From: Sphingobacterium corticibacterium
GTDB taxonomy: Bacteria; Bacteroidota; Bacteroidia; Sphingobacteriales; Sphingobacteriaceae
Assembly: GCF_004208525.1 (NCBI RefSeq)
Contig: NZ_SGIT01000001.1
Span: 1,798,001-1,862,000 of the forward strand
Direction: 5' to 3'
DNA length: 64,000 bases
Positions within the stretch are counted from its first letter, which is position 1. Each line of letters starts with the position of its first letter. This document shows, piece after piece, positions 36,045 to 44,585 of this stretch. Under the pieces are notes generated by a model. That model saw only the letters and a program-made list of their open reading frames with translations. It made no database searches and was not told the origin of the DNA. The position numbers and the translations under genes are program-made.

Positions 36045-36560
36045 ATGGAAAGAAATAAAGTAATATTAGTAGACGATAACGATATCGCACTTGGTGAAAT
36101 GGAAAAATTGGAAGCCCACCAAAAAGGTCACCTTCATAGGGCATTTTCGGTATTTATATTTAATGATAAAGATGAACTTCTTTTACAGCAAAGGGCAAAC
36201 CATAAATATCATGGCGCTGGACTTTGGACCAATACTTGTTGTTCCCACCCCCAATGGGAAGAAGATGTATTGTTAAGTGCTGCAGAGCGTTTAGTGTATG
36301 AAATGGGATTGGAATGTGATTTGGAGTTTTCGCATTCGTTTATTTATAAAATTGAAGTTGAAAACGATTTGATAGAAAATGAATACGATTACGTTTGTAT
36401 CGGTTACTCCAATGAGGAACCGAAGATCAACAAAGATGAAGTTCAAGATTATAAATGGATGGAGCTGAATGAAATTTTAGCCGATATCAATAAAAATCCG
36501 GAAAATTATACGCAATGGTTTAAGATTGCCTTACCCCGGGTAATACATAATTTGAAATAG
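36045..36560 (+). CDS. idi: Isopentenyl-diphosphate delta-isomerase, type I
   Basis: Interconverts isopentenyl and dimethylallyl diphosphate and so balances precursors for carotenoids. It is a Nudix-fold type I enzyme: HLHRAFSVFIF, LQQRANHKYHGAGLWTNTCC, the catalytic Cys66 in TNTCCSHPQ, and the acidic ENEYD motif with Glu111 and Glu113. The 171-aa length is normal. The gene lies 29 bases after the photolyase gene and is the last of the carotenoid operon. The 44-base gap to the convergent receiver gene has a small palindrome (ATCTA/TAGAT) but no clear terminator. Confidence 0.96.
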   Translation: MERNKVILVDDNDIALGEMEKLEAHQKGHLHRAFSVFIFNDKDELLLQQRANHKYHGAGLWTNTCCSHPQWEEDVLLSAAERLVYEMGLECDLEFSHSFIYKIEVENDLIENEYDYVCIGYSNEEPKINKDEVQDYKWMELNEILADINKNPENYTQWFKIALPRVIHNLK

Positions 36561-36604
36561 CATAGCGGAATATCTATTTAGATGCGAATGATTGAAGGTC
36601 TTCT

Positions 36605-37039
36605 CTAATTATTCATCGAAAAGGAAGTTGGTTTTTGGGGTTGAAATAGAAAAGGAGAAGTTTTCAAAATAAGACTGGAAATAGCGGACAATAACGTCTG
36701 AACAGAACAATATTTTGAAATTAGAAATTGTTGCAGATTCTTTCCCAATTCCCGAGTCCGACTTGCATTAAAATCGTCGCAGACGAATAAAAATTTGCTT
36801 TCAGGAAAAATATAGTTTAGCTCTTCCAGACCGAAAGAAGCCTGATCACACATTCCTTCATAATCCACCACGAGCACATCCGGCTGTCCACAGTATTTTT
36901 GGCATGCCTTGACCTCGTCACCCAAAACGGCATCCCACAGAACCTCCACATTCCCTTCCGTCTCCTGTTCAAATAATAATCTATATGCGACCCGCAACCT
37001 CCTATTATTGCTTACAATGCCTACTGTTACCCTGTTCAT
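36605..37039 (-). CDS. Stand-alone receiver-like protein with degenerate acidic pocket (144 aa)
   Basis: Single-domain protein resembling a response-regulator receiver without an output domain. The first strand VTVGIVSNNRRLRVAYRLLF resembles a receiver, but the usual two acidic residues are replaced by Ser10-Asn11-Asn12. Asp59 in VLVVDYEGM sits at the phosphoacceptor position, and LISKYCSVQTLLSAI matches the Lys-containing end. The C-terminus is a short polar tail. The missing acidic pair suggests it is not controlled by ordinary magnesium-dependent phosphorylation. It lies 27 bases downstream of the first of two tandem nucleotidyltransferase genes and is probably cotranscribed with them. Fold assignment is moderately sure; function is unknown. 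Confidence 0.6.
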   Translation of the reverse strand: MNRVTVGIVSNNRRLRVAYRLLFEQETEGNVEVLWDAVLGDEVKACQKYCGQPDVLVVDYEGMCDQASFGLEELNYIFPESKFLFVCDDFNASRTRELGKNLQQFLISKYCSVQTLLSAISSLILKTSPFLFQPQKPTSFSMNN

Positions 37040-37066
37040 ACCTTGCTCTTGTTTTTTGCTAAGATT

Positions 37067-37504
37067 CTAATTGATCGTTTTAACCAGCTGCTCTTTCGTA
37101 AGTTCCTTCTCTGTCACAACCTTTCGTAGCCTATCACTCGTAAAACGATGTTTCCGCTTCGTATATTGAATTTCGATCCCTTCTTTCAGACAATAATCTT
37201 TTCCCGGAAAATGCGAAACCATCCCCTCTACAAACCGAATATCGATAGGCAGGGACTGCAACATATCCATTAATTCTTCGTCAGATTCATAAGGAATAAT
37301 TTCATCTACGTACCGGCACCCCTCCAGTTTAATGAACCGCTCGACAACGGTTTGAGCCGGATGTGAACTATTTCGATCCCGTTCTTTAGTATCCGTTTTT
37401 AATCCAACAATCAGATGGTCACAATACCGTTTAGCCTCTTCCAACATGACGAGATGACCTAAATGTAAAAGATCAAATTCTCCAAAAATAATTCCTACTT
37501 TCAT
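37067..37504 (-). CDS. Adenylyl-/cytidylyltransferase family protein, TagD-like (145 aa)
   Basis: Small nucleotidyltransferase of the family that activates glycerol 3-phosphate or other phospho-compounds with CTP or ATP. The nucleotide-binding start is GIIFGEFDLLHLGHLVMLEEA with the HxGH motif (HLGH), followed by DHLIVGLKTD. The C-terminal HRFTSDRLRKVV takes the place of the RTxGISTT signature of TagD. It is a paralogue of the next upstream gene (37546-38025) with the same order of motifs, 41 bases away. No teichoic-acid or sugar-transfer genes are nearby, so the substrate is unknown. Confidence 0.85.
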   Translation of the reverse strand: MKVGIIFGEFDLLHLGHLVMLEEAKRYCDHLIVGLKTDTKERDRNSSHPAQTVVERFIKLEGCRYVDEIIPYESDEELMDMLQSLPIDIRFVEGMVSHFPGKDYCLKEGIEIQYTKRKHRFTSDRLRKVVTEKELTKEQLVKTIN

Positions 37505-37545
37505 TTTTTACTATCAAATCCTATTATTCTTTTACGCTGTATCTC

Positions 37546-38025
37546 TTATGCATTTAGCCGCTGTAACGGCAGCTCCATATTTTCTTTTAGATGAACGATG
37601 GAAACAGGTTCCTCACACTGTTTCTTTGCGATGATTTTCCGTAACGACGAACTGGAGAACCGGTTCTCTCTACGATTAAAGTAAAGTTCGATACCTTTTT
37701 CTTCACAATACTTCCTTCCCGTAAAATTTTTGTCCTTATACTCGTCTCCCAAAATCCGCACATGGATTTTATACGAACGCAGTATATCTTCCAGATCTTG
37801 TTCCGTCGCATACGGGATGATCATATCTACGTGTTTGCAACCCCGCAATTGCATGTAACGTTCAAAAACCGTCTGCGTGGGTTTATTTTTTTCCGGTCGA
37901 TCCAGGGTCGGATCAGTCTGCACCCCACAGATGAGAAAATCGCACTGTTCTTTGGCATCTTCCAGCATTTTAATGTGTCCTGCATGTAATAAATCAAAAG
38001 CAGAAAAAGTTATTCCTATTTTCAT
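37546..38025 (-). CDS. Adenylyl-/cytidylyltransferase family protein, second tandem copy (159 aa)
   Basis: Paralogue of the neighbouring nucleotidyltransferase. Motifs are GITFSAFDLLHAGHIKMLEDA with HAGH, DFLICGVQTDPT, QTVFERYMQLRGCKHVDMII (closely parallel to QTVVERFIKLEGCRYVDEII in the other copy), and NRFSSSSLRKII. The GDEYKDKNFTGRKYCEEKGI segment fits the TagD/RibL-like subgroup. A C-terminal tail of about 15 residues is unique to this copy. It is the first gene of a minus-strand unit of three with its promoter in the 208-base gap shared with the trehalose operon. Duplication followed by divergence is evident; substrate unknown. Confidence 0.86.
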   Translation of the reverse strand: MKIGITFSAFDLLHAGHIKMLEDAKEQCDFLICGVQTDPTLDRPEKNKPTQTVFERYMQLRGCKHVDMIIPYATEQDLEDILRSYKIHVRILGDEYKDKNFTGRKYCEEKGIELYFNRRENRFSSSSLRKIIAKKQCEEPVSIVHLKENMELPLQRLNA

Positions 38026-38136
38026 GGTAAATTATTTTAGTTTCAACTTCATAGGTACATATAGAACACCATTCGGATGATCTCGTTTTGAAAATTTTTC
38101 TTTTTATTATTTTATGACTAAATCGTTACTTTTCTC

Positions 38137-38168
38137 TAAACTAAACGACCTATTTGACGTTTAGTTTA
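38137..38168. promoter_or_regulatory. 32-bp inverted repeat in the divergent promoter of the trehalose operon
   Basis: Perfect 11-bp arms TAAACTAAACG (38137-38147) and CGTTTAGTTTA (38158-38168) are separated by 10 bases, so their centres are about two helical turns apart. The TAAAC unit is itself repeated in each arm. The element lies 65 bases before the treY-malQ start and about 110 bases before the divergent nucleotidyltransferase gene. No T-run follows. Arm length and spacing suit a dimeric repressor or activator site. Confidence 0.6.
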
Positions 38169-38233
38169 CATAGAGGTCATTAACAATACTTCATCATTTC
38201 AGTACAACTTTATTTTTAGCGGAATTATATATA

Positions 38234-41200
38234 ATGGACATACCAAGCGGCACGTACCGTATCCAGTTTAATAAAAACTTTGATTTTCAACATTTCGAGC
38301 AGATCATAGATTATCTACATAATCTCGGTATTGACACCATTTACGCTTCTCCTATCCTACAAGCGGTCCCTGGTAGTGTGCATGGCTACGACGGAACGGA
38401 ACTTAATAAGATTAACCCAGAACTGGGAACATTAGATCAGCTGATAAAACTTAAAGCGCGGCTTGCCGACTTTAATATAAAATGGTTACAGGACATCGTT
38501 CCAAACCACATGGCATTTCATCATGAAAATCGTTGGCTTATGGACGTTTTGGAATATGGCGATCTGTCCATATACAGCACCTATTTCGACACGACACATC
38601 ATAGTATATTCTTTGAGAACGGTAAACTGATGATTCCTATTCTGGGAAAGGATCTCCATGAAGCCGTCCAATCGGGAGAAATTAACGTTATATTTGATAA
38701 GCAGCAGCTGTACGTTACCTATTTTGATCATCGGCTTCCCATTAACCCTGCTACTTATGAAGAAATAAACCAATGTTTGGATAACATCAATGATAATAAA
38801 GAAAAAATATTGGACATCCTATCCAAACAACATTATCAGCTGTGTCATTGGACAGAAACAGATCAGCGTATAAATTATCGGCGTTTCTTTACCATCAACG
38901 GATTGATTTGTTTGAATATGCAGGATGATGCTGTATTTAAAGACGTACATCGCTTTATAGGAGAACTCCATGCTAAAAAAATTGTAGATGGCTTTCGTAT
39001 TGATCACATAGACGGTCTTTATAACCCTGCAAAATATACAAGAGATCTGCGGAAAATGTGCGGATCGGACACGTATATCGTCGTTGAAAAGATAGTAGAA
39101 CAAGAGGAAGAAATTCCACGAGATTGGCCCATCCAAGGTACAACAGGTTATGATTTTCTGGCGCTGTGTAATAACGTCTGTACATACAGCAAAAGCGAAA
39201 AACTTCTCACCTATTTTTACGAAGGATTCGTCGGACAAAGCCATTCGATAGAAGAAGAACAAATCGAGAAGAAAAGAGCCATTTTATGCAAACACATGCA
39301 AGGAGAAGTTGACAATCTATGTCAATTATTTTTTGATTTAAACCTTGATATTCATTCGCTTCCTATTGGTTTGCAAGAACTTCGATCCGCCATACAGGCA
39401 TTCTTGATATATTTCCCCGTATATCGGCTTTACGAAGAAAACTTCCCTTTCCAAGCAGAGGACTATAACACGGTCATGGCTGTTTTCGATGCGATATTGC
39501 AGAAAGAGCCCGATAATGCTCAAGGAACCGAAAGATTACGGAGAGTTATTAAACGGGCACAATATGAGCCTGGTCAACTCTATCGCAAAAACGCCATAAT
39601 CTTCTTTCAACGCTGTATGCAATTCACGGGCCCCGTCATGGCAAAGGGTGTCGAAGATACGCTCATGTATACGTATAATCGGTTCGTTGGCCATAACGAA
39701 GTCGGTGATCATCCAGCAAACTTTGGTATCAGCGTTTCTGCTTTTCATAGCGCTATGCAGAAACGACAAGCGCTTTGGCCTTCTGCACTAAATGCCACGG
39801 CTACACACGATACTAAACGAGGTGAGGATGTAAGGGCTCGCCTCCAGGTATTGACCGCTTGGCCCGAAGCTTGGATGGAACAAGTTGAGATCTGGCAAAA
39901 AATTATAAAAGACCACTATGAAGGAGATTTACCGTATCCTAATGACATTTATGCCATCTATCAAGCAATGTTTGGATCCTATCCGATGCCCGATTGTCCG
40001 GACTACGACTTTGAGGACCGGCTTTTAAATTACCTAACGAAATACTTACGAGAAGGGAAAGAACATTCTGATTGGGCAGAACCAAATGAATCCTACGAAC
40101 AGCGTGTCCAGCATTTTGCTCAGTTTCTATTAGCTAAGCAAGGACCTTTCTTCCCCGTTTTCCATGCTTACTTAAAACGCATGGCAGACTTTGGTATCCT
40201 CAATGCGTTGGCTCAGCTCCTATTAAAATTCACCTGCCCGGGCGTACCGGACACCTATCAAGGTACAGAACTTTGGGACCTGAGCTTTGTGGATCCCGAT
40301 AACAGGCGTCAAGTTGATTATACTATCCGGCAGCGATATTTACAGGAAATCGACGCGCTAGAGAATAATAGCATCCTTCCAACTCTCTGGAAAGAACGAT
40401 ACAACGGGAAAATTAAGCTTTGGCTGCTGAACACCTTGCTCCATCTTCGTCAGCAATATCGCCTATTATTTACAAAAGGGGAATATATTCCTTTAGAGGT
40501 GAAAGGAAAATATAGCGAGCATATATTAGCTTACGCCCGTAAACATCAACAAGATTGGTTAATCATTATATTACCCCTCCATCTTGCTGCCATCACAGAA
40601 TTACAAAACGGTGTAGTGCACCGTCTGGATTGGAAGGATACAACCGTTATTTTGCCAAATAGGCTACCGGTTCACTGGCGACACCTATTATGCGCTATTA
40701 CAGGAGAGGGTACAGCATTAAAACTGTCATCTGTTTTTCAGGACTTTCCGCTTGCCGTTGTTCATTATAGCGAACCACCGAATCCTAGAAGCGCGGGCGT
40801 ATTATTGCATATTAGCTCTTTACCTTCTCGTTTTGGGATTGGCGATCTCGGTCCAGGAGCGTATGATTTTGCCAGGTTCCTACAATCCAGTGGACAGCGA
40901 TGGTGGCAAATATTACCGTTAGGACCTACCGCTAATGAACAATGTCATTCTCCATACAGCACCCGGAGCGCGATGGCTGGGAATCCTTTATTAATAAGTC
41001 TGGAGACATTAGTAGATGACGGCCTGCTGACGCAAAAAGAGTTAGAAAAGACTACCATTGATGTCTGTACACAAATTGATTTTGCAAGAGTTGAATCCAT
41101 AAAAAAAGAATGGCTACACATCGCATTCGAACGGGCAGATCTTGCCAACGATCCTAATTTTAAAACTTTTTGTGCGGAAGAAGCGTATTGGCTGGATGAT

Positions 41201-42271
41201 TACGCATTGTTTGCTAGTTTACATAACGCTTATCCGGATACCCCATGGTATGCATGGCCAGAACCGTATAAGTTGCATAATCCGCAGGCGCTTGCTAAAT
41301 TTGAAGCTGCACATCGCTCGCAACTTCGTGAAGAAAAATGGATACAGTATATTTTCTTCCGCCAATGGAAAAAATTGAAAACCCATTGCGGGGAACTCGG
41401 CGTACACATATTAGGAGACGTTCCTATCTACGTTGGGCACGACTCGGCGGATGTTTGGGCACACCCACACTTGTTTTCGCTGGAAACGGATGGAAAACTT
41501 CGATCTATCGCTGGCGTACCACCAGATTATTTCAATGCGGACGGTCAACTTTGGGGAATGCCTGTATACGACTGGCAAGCAATCAAACAGGACGACTATG
41601 CGTGGTGGATAGCAAGATTAATGCATAACAGCAAGCTTTTTGACAAGATTCGGCTTGATCATTTCAGAGCGTTCGCGGCCTATTGGGAAGTTTCTGCTCC
41701 AAACGAGACAGCAAAAAATGGGCAGTGGAAGCTTGGTCCAGGAAAAGATTTTTTCACCCGAATTAAAGCTGAATTAGGCAAATTACCTTTTGTTGTAGAA
41801 GATCTGGGTGACATAGACGACGCTGTATACGAATTGCGGGATGTTTTCCAATTACCGGGGACTAAAGTTCTTCAATTTGCCTTCGGCGATGATATGGCAT
41901 TTTCCCCTCATATTCCACATCACTATGACCGGAATTCCTTTGCGTATACGGGTACGCACGACAATAATACTGTCGTAGGTTGGTTTACTGACGAACTGGA
42001 TGATGATGCCAAGGAACGGCTCTCCCAGTATACATCTGTCAAGGCTGATAAAACGAATATCGCTGATATCATGTTGAAAACTGCATACGCTTCGGTAGCA
42101 GACACCGTCATTGTACCATTGCAAGATCTCTTATCCCTTCCGGGAATGCATCGCATGAACAATCCAGCGAGCAGCACAGGAAATTGGAGCTGGGTAGCTC
42201 CACAAGATGCTTTCGACGATAACATCAAAACCAAATTGCGTCATTATATGGAATTATACGACCGGATATAA
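38234..42271 (+). CDS. treY-malQ: Fused malto-oligosyltrehalose synthase / 4-alpha-glucanotransferase (1345 aa)
   Basis: Two GH enzymes in one chain. Residues 1 to about 849 are TreY (GH13), which isomerises the reducing-end glucose of a maltodextrin to a trehalose linkage. They start PSGTYRIQFNKNF, with YASPILQAVPGSVHGYD, nucleophile Asp257 in DGFRIDHIDG, and acid Glu285 in VVEKI. Residues from about 850 are MalQ (GH77), which transfers glucan segments: SAGVLLHISSLPSRFGIGDLG, GDVPIYVGHDSADVWAHP, the nucleophile segment KIRLDHFRAF, VVEDLGD and YTGTHDNNT. Each half has full family length and complete motifs, and the frame is continuous, so this is a true fusion and not an assembly error as far as I can see. 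GlgX and TreZ genes follow on the same strand. Confidence 0.95.
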   Translation: MDIPSGTYRIQFNKNFDFQHFEQIIDYLHNLGIDTIYASPILQAVPGSVHGYDGTELNKINPELGTLDQLIKLKARLADFNIKWLQDIVPNHMAFHHENRWLMDVLEYGDLSIYSTYFDTTHHSIFFENGKLMIPILGKDLHEAVQSGEINVIFDKQQLYVTYFDHRLPINPATYEEINQCLDNINDNKEKILDILSKQHYQLCHWTETDQRINYRRFFTINGLICLNMQDDAVFKDVHRFIGELHAKKIVDGFRIDHIDGLYNPAKYTRDLRKMCGSDTYIVVEKIVEQEEEIPRDWPIQGTTGYDFLALCNNVCTYSKSEKLLTYFYEGFVGQSHSIEEEQIEKKRAILCKHMQGEVDNLCQLFFDLNLDIHSLPIGLQELRSAIQAFLIYFPVYRLYEENFPFQAEDYNTVMAVFDAILQKEPDNAQGTERLRRVIKRAQYEPGQLYRKNAIIFFQRCMQFTGPVMAKGVEDTLMYTYNRFVGHNEVGDHPANFGISVSAFHSAMQKRQALWPSALNATATHDTKRGEDVRARLQVLTAWPEAWMEQVEIWQKIIKDHYEGDLPYPNDIYAIYQAMFGSYPMPDCPDYDFEDRLLNYLTKYLREGKEHSDWAEPNESYEQRVQHFAQFLLAKQGPFFPVFHAYLKRMADFGILNALAQLLLKFTCPGVPDTYQGTELWDLSFVDPDNRRQVDYTIRQRYLQEIDALENNSILPTLWKERYNGKIKLWLLNTLLHLRQQYRLLFTKGEYIPLEVKGKYSEHILAYARKHQQDWLIIILPLHLAAITELQNGVVHRLDWKDTTVILPNRLPVHWRHLLCAITGEGTALKLSSVFQDFPLAVVHYSEPPNPRSAGVLLHISSLPSRFGIGDLGPGAYDFARFLQSSGQRWWQILPLGPTANEQCHSPYSTRSAMAGNPLLISLETLVDDGLLTQKELEKTTIDVCTQIDFARVESIKKEWLHIAFERADLANDPNFKTFCAEEAYWLDDYALFASLHNAYPDTPWYAWPEPYKLHNPQALAKFEAAHRSQLREEKWIQYIFFRQWKKLKTHCGELGVHILGDVPIYVGHDSADVWAHPHLFSLETDGKLRSIAGVPPDYFNADGQLWGMPVYDWQAIKQDDYAWWIARLMHNSKLFDKIRLDHFRAFAAYWEVSAPNETAKNGQWKLGPGKDFFTRIKAELGKLPFVVEDLGDIDDAVYELRDVFQLPGTKVLQFAFGDDMAFSPHIPHHYDRNSFAYTGTHDNNTVVGWFTDELDDDAKERLSQYTSVKADKTNIADIMLKTAYASVADTVIVPLQDLLSLPGMHRMNNPASSTGNWSWVAPQDAFDDNIKTKLRHYMELYDRI

Positions 42272-42432
42272 CGAATAGCAGAAGAAACCATGATGATTTA
42301 TTCAGATACACAAAGGGATAAGTAAACCGAGCTTGCGAGTTCTTGAATACATATTAAACAAACACCGATGAAAAATCTGATAACGTCATCACCTTTAAGG
42401 AGAATTTTATTGGGAAGAAAAATAGTAAAAAA

Positions 42433-44550
42433 ATGAATATAAAAGCACTTGTAGGATCCTCCTACCCCTTAGGAGCCACCTTTGATGGCAACGGCGTAAA
42501 TTTTGCCCTTTACGCTGAAAATGCAGAAGCCGTGGAACTCTGTCTTTTCGAAAACGAAACAGATGACAAGGAGTCTATGAAAATCAAAATCAAAGAACGG
42601 ACGCATCAAGTGTGGCACATCTATATCCCCGACATAGGTCCCGGACAGCTATATGGTTATCGGGTACATGGTCCCTACGAACCTAAACAAGGACATCGTT
42701 TCAATCCAAATAAGCTTCTTATCGACCCATATGCCAAAGCTATAGCTGGTACATTACGTTGGGACGACGCCTTATTTGGTTATGAAGTAGGTCACCCAGA
42801 TGCTGATTTAAGTTTTAGCGAAAAAGATAGCGCAGCCTATATCCCTAAAGGTGTTGTAATAGATGGATCTTTTGACTGGGAAGGGGATAAACCTCTTCGC
42901 ATCCCTATGCACCGTAGTATTATCTATGAAGCCCATGTTAAAGGGTTTACGGCACAGCATCCAGAAATACCAGAAGAAATAAGGGGTACTTATTCTGCAC
43001 TAGCGCATCCTGTAACTATTTCCTATCTACAGTCGCTTGGTATAACGGCAATAGAACTCCTGCCGATACATCATTTTATTACAGACCGACATCTCGAAGA
43101 AAAGGGATTAACAAACTATTGGGGTTATAATACGATTGGATTCTTTGCCCCGGATATTCGGTATGGGTCTATCGGTAGCCAAGGTGAACAGGTCATAGAA
43201 TTCAAAAATATGGTGAAGGAACTCCATCGCGCTGGAATAGAAGTTATATTGGATGTCGTGTATAACCATACGGGCGAGGGAAGCGAGATGGGACCGACGC
43301 TTTCCTTCCGAGGCATTGACAACGCTTCCTATTACCGTTTGACCGAAGATCCACGCTACTATATGGACTTTACAGGTACGGGAAATACGCTTAACGCACG
43401 CCTGCCGAATGTTCTTCGCTTAATCATGGATAGCCTGCGCTACTGGATACAGGAGATGCATATTGACGGGTTTCGATTTGACCTTGCTTCTGCCCTTGCC
43501 CGCGAACTTTACGAAGTAAATAAACTGAGTTCATTCTTCGATGTCATCCATCAGGATCCTGTTATTTCGCAGGTAAAACTCATTGCCGAACCTTGGGATA
43601 TCGGAGAAGGGGGCTACCAAGTGGGAGAATTCCCTCCCGGTTGGGCGGAATGGAACGGCAAATACCGTGATTGTATGCGCGATTATTGGACAGGGGCTGA
43701 TAGCATGCTTGGGGAATTCGCTGATAGATTGACAGGATCATCAGATCTTTATCAGGGGGATTATCGCAGACCGACTGCCAGCATTAATTTCATTACGGCA
43801 CATGACGGGTTCACCTTACACGATCTTGTTTCGTATAACGAGAAACATAATGAGGCGAACGGCGAGGACAACAACGATGGTGACAGCCACAACCGTTCGT
43901 GGAACTGCGGTGCAGAAGGTCCAACAGAAGATGAAGAAATCAATAAACTGCGGGCTAAGCAGAAAAGAAATCTACTGACTACATTATTCCTTTCACAAGG
44001 TGTCCCGATGCTCGTTGCCGGAGATGAGTTCGGACGCACCCAACAAGGAAACAATAATGCGTATTGCCAGGACAACGATATATCGTGGCTAGATTGGGTG
44101 GGCAAGGATGAACACCTGTTGACGTTTTGCCAACAATTGATCGCTTTCCGGAAAGAGCATCCGACATTCTGCCGGCGAAAATGGTTTCAAGGTATTCCCA
44201 TAAAAGGTATTGGTTTAGAGGATATAGGATGGTTTGACCCTAAAGGACGGGAAATGGAAGAATCGCATTGGCAAAATGATTTTGCCCGATCCTTAGCTGT
44301 TTATTTAAATGGCAATGGTATCCGTTCATTGAGCGATGATGGAACTAAAATCGTAGACAATAGTTTTTATATCATGTTCAACGCGTACTGGGAAGATATC
44401 AGCTATAAACTACCGGGTGCAAAATATGGTAAAGAATGGGCGATGGTTATCGATACTAATCTGGACACCATTGATACGCATGAAACCTATGCATCTGATT
44501 CGTCTATCAACGTGCCTGGGCGTTCCATTATTGTTCTTATGTCGACCTAA
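42433..44550 (+). CDS. glgX: Glycogen debranching enzyme (isoamylase type)
   Basis: GH13 isoamylase-type enzyme that cleaves alpha-1,6 branches of glycogen to release linear maltodextrins for TreY. It carries an N-terminal CBM48 domain (SSYPLGATFDGNGVNFALYAE), GYNTIGFFAPDIRY, VILDVVYNHTGEGSEMGP, nucleophile Asp in DGFRFDLASALARE, acid Glu in IAEPWDIGEGGYQVG, and HDGFTLHDLVSYNEKHNEAN. The 705 aa are typical. The 161-base gap after treY-malQ contains no gene, only an AAGGAGA stretch and AT-rich sequence; the operon probably continues through it. The gene is followed after a short gap by treZ. Confidence 0.96.
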   Translation: MNIKALVGSSYPLGATFDGNGVNFALYAENAEAVELCLFENETDDKESMKIKIKERTHQVWHIYIPDIGPGQLYGYRVHGPYEPKQGHRFNPNKLLIDPYAKAIAGTLRWDDALFGYEVGHPDADLSFSEKDSAAYIPKGVVIDGSFDWEGDKPLRIPMHRSIIYEAHVKGFTAQHPEIPEEIRGTYSALAHPVTISYLQSLGITAIELLPIHHFITDRHLEEKGLTNYWGYNTIGFFAPDIRYGSIGSQGEQVIEFKNMVKELHRAGIEVILDVVYNHTGEGSEMGPTLSFRGIDNASYYRLTEDPRYYMDFTGTGNTLNARLPNVLRLIMDSLRYWIQEMHIDGFRFDLASALARELYEVNKLSSFFDVIHQDPVISQVKLIAEPWDIGEGGYQVGEFPPGWAEWNGKYRDCMRDYWTGADSMLGEFADRLTGSSDLYQGDYRRPTASINFITAHDGFTLHDLVSYNEKHNEANGEDNNDGDSHNRSWNCGAEGPTEDEEINKLRAKQKRNLLTTLFLSQGVPMLVAGDEFGRTQQGNNNAYCQDNDISWLDWVGKDEHLLTFCQQLIAFRKEHPTFCRRKWFQGIPIKGIGLEDIGWFDPKGREMEESHWQNDFARSLAVYLNGNGIRSLSDDGTKIVDNSFYIMFNAYWEDISYKLPGAKYGKEWAMVIDTNLDTIDTHETYASDSSINVPGRSIIVLMST

Positions 44551-44585
44551 TTTTTATACTATTGAATTACAAAGCTAAATTGCCC

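Noticed and set aside
42291..42326. Small frame starting ATGATGATTTATTC in the gap before glgX
   Set aside because: Only 11 codons, with no ribosome-binding sequence.
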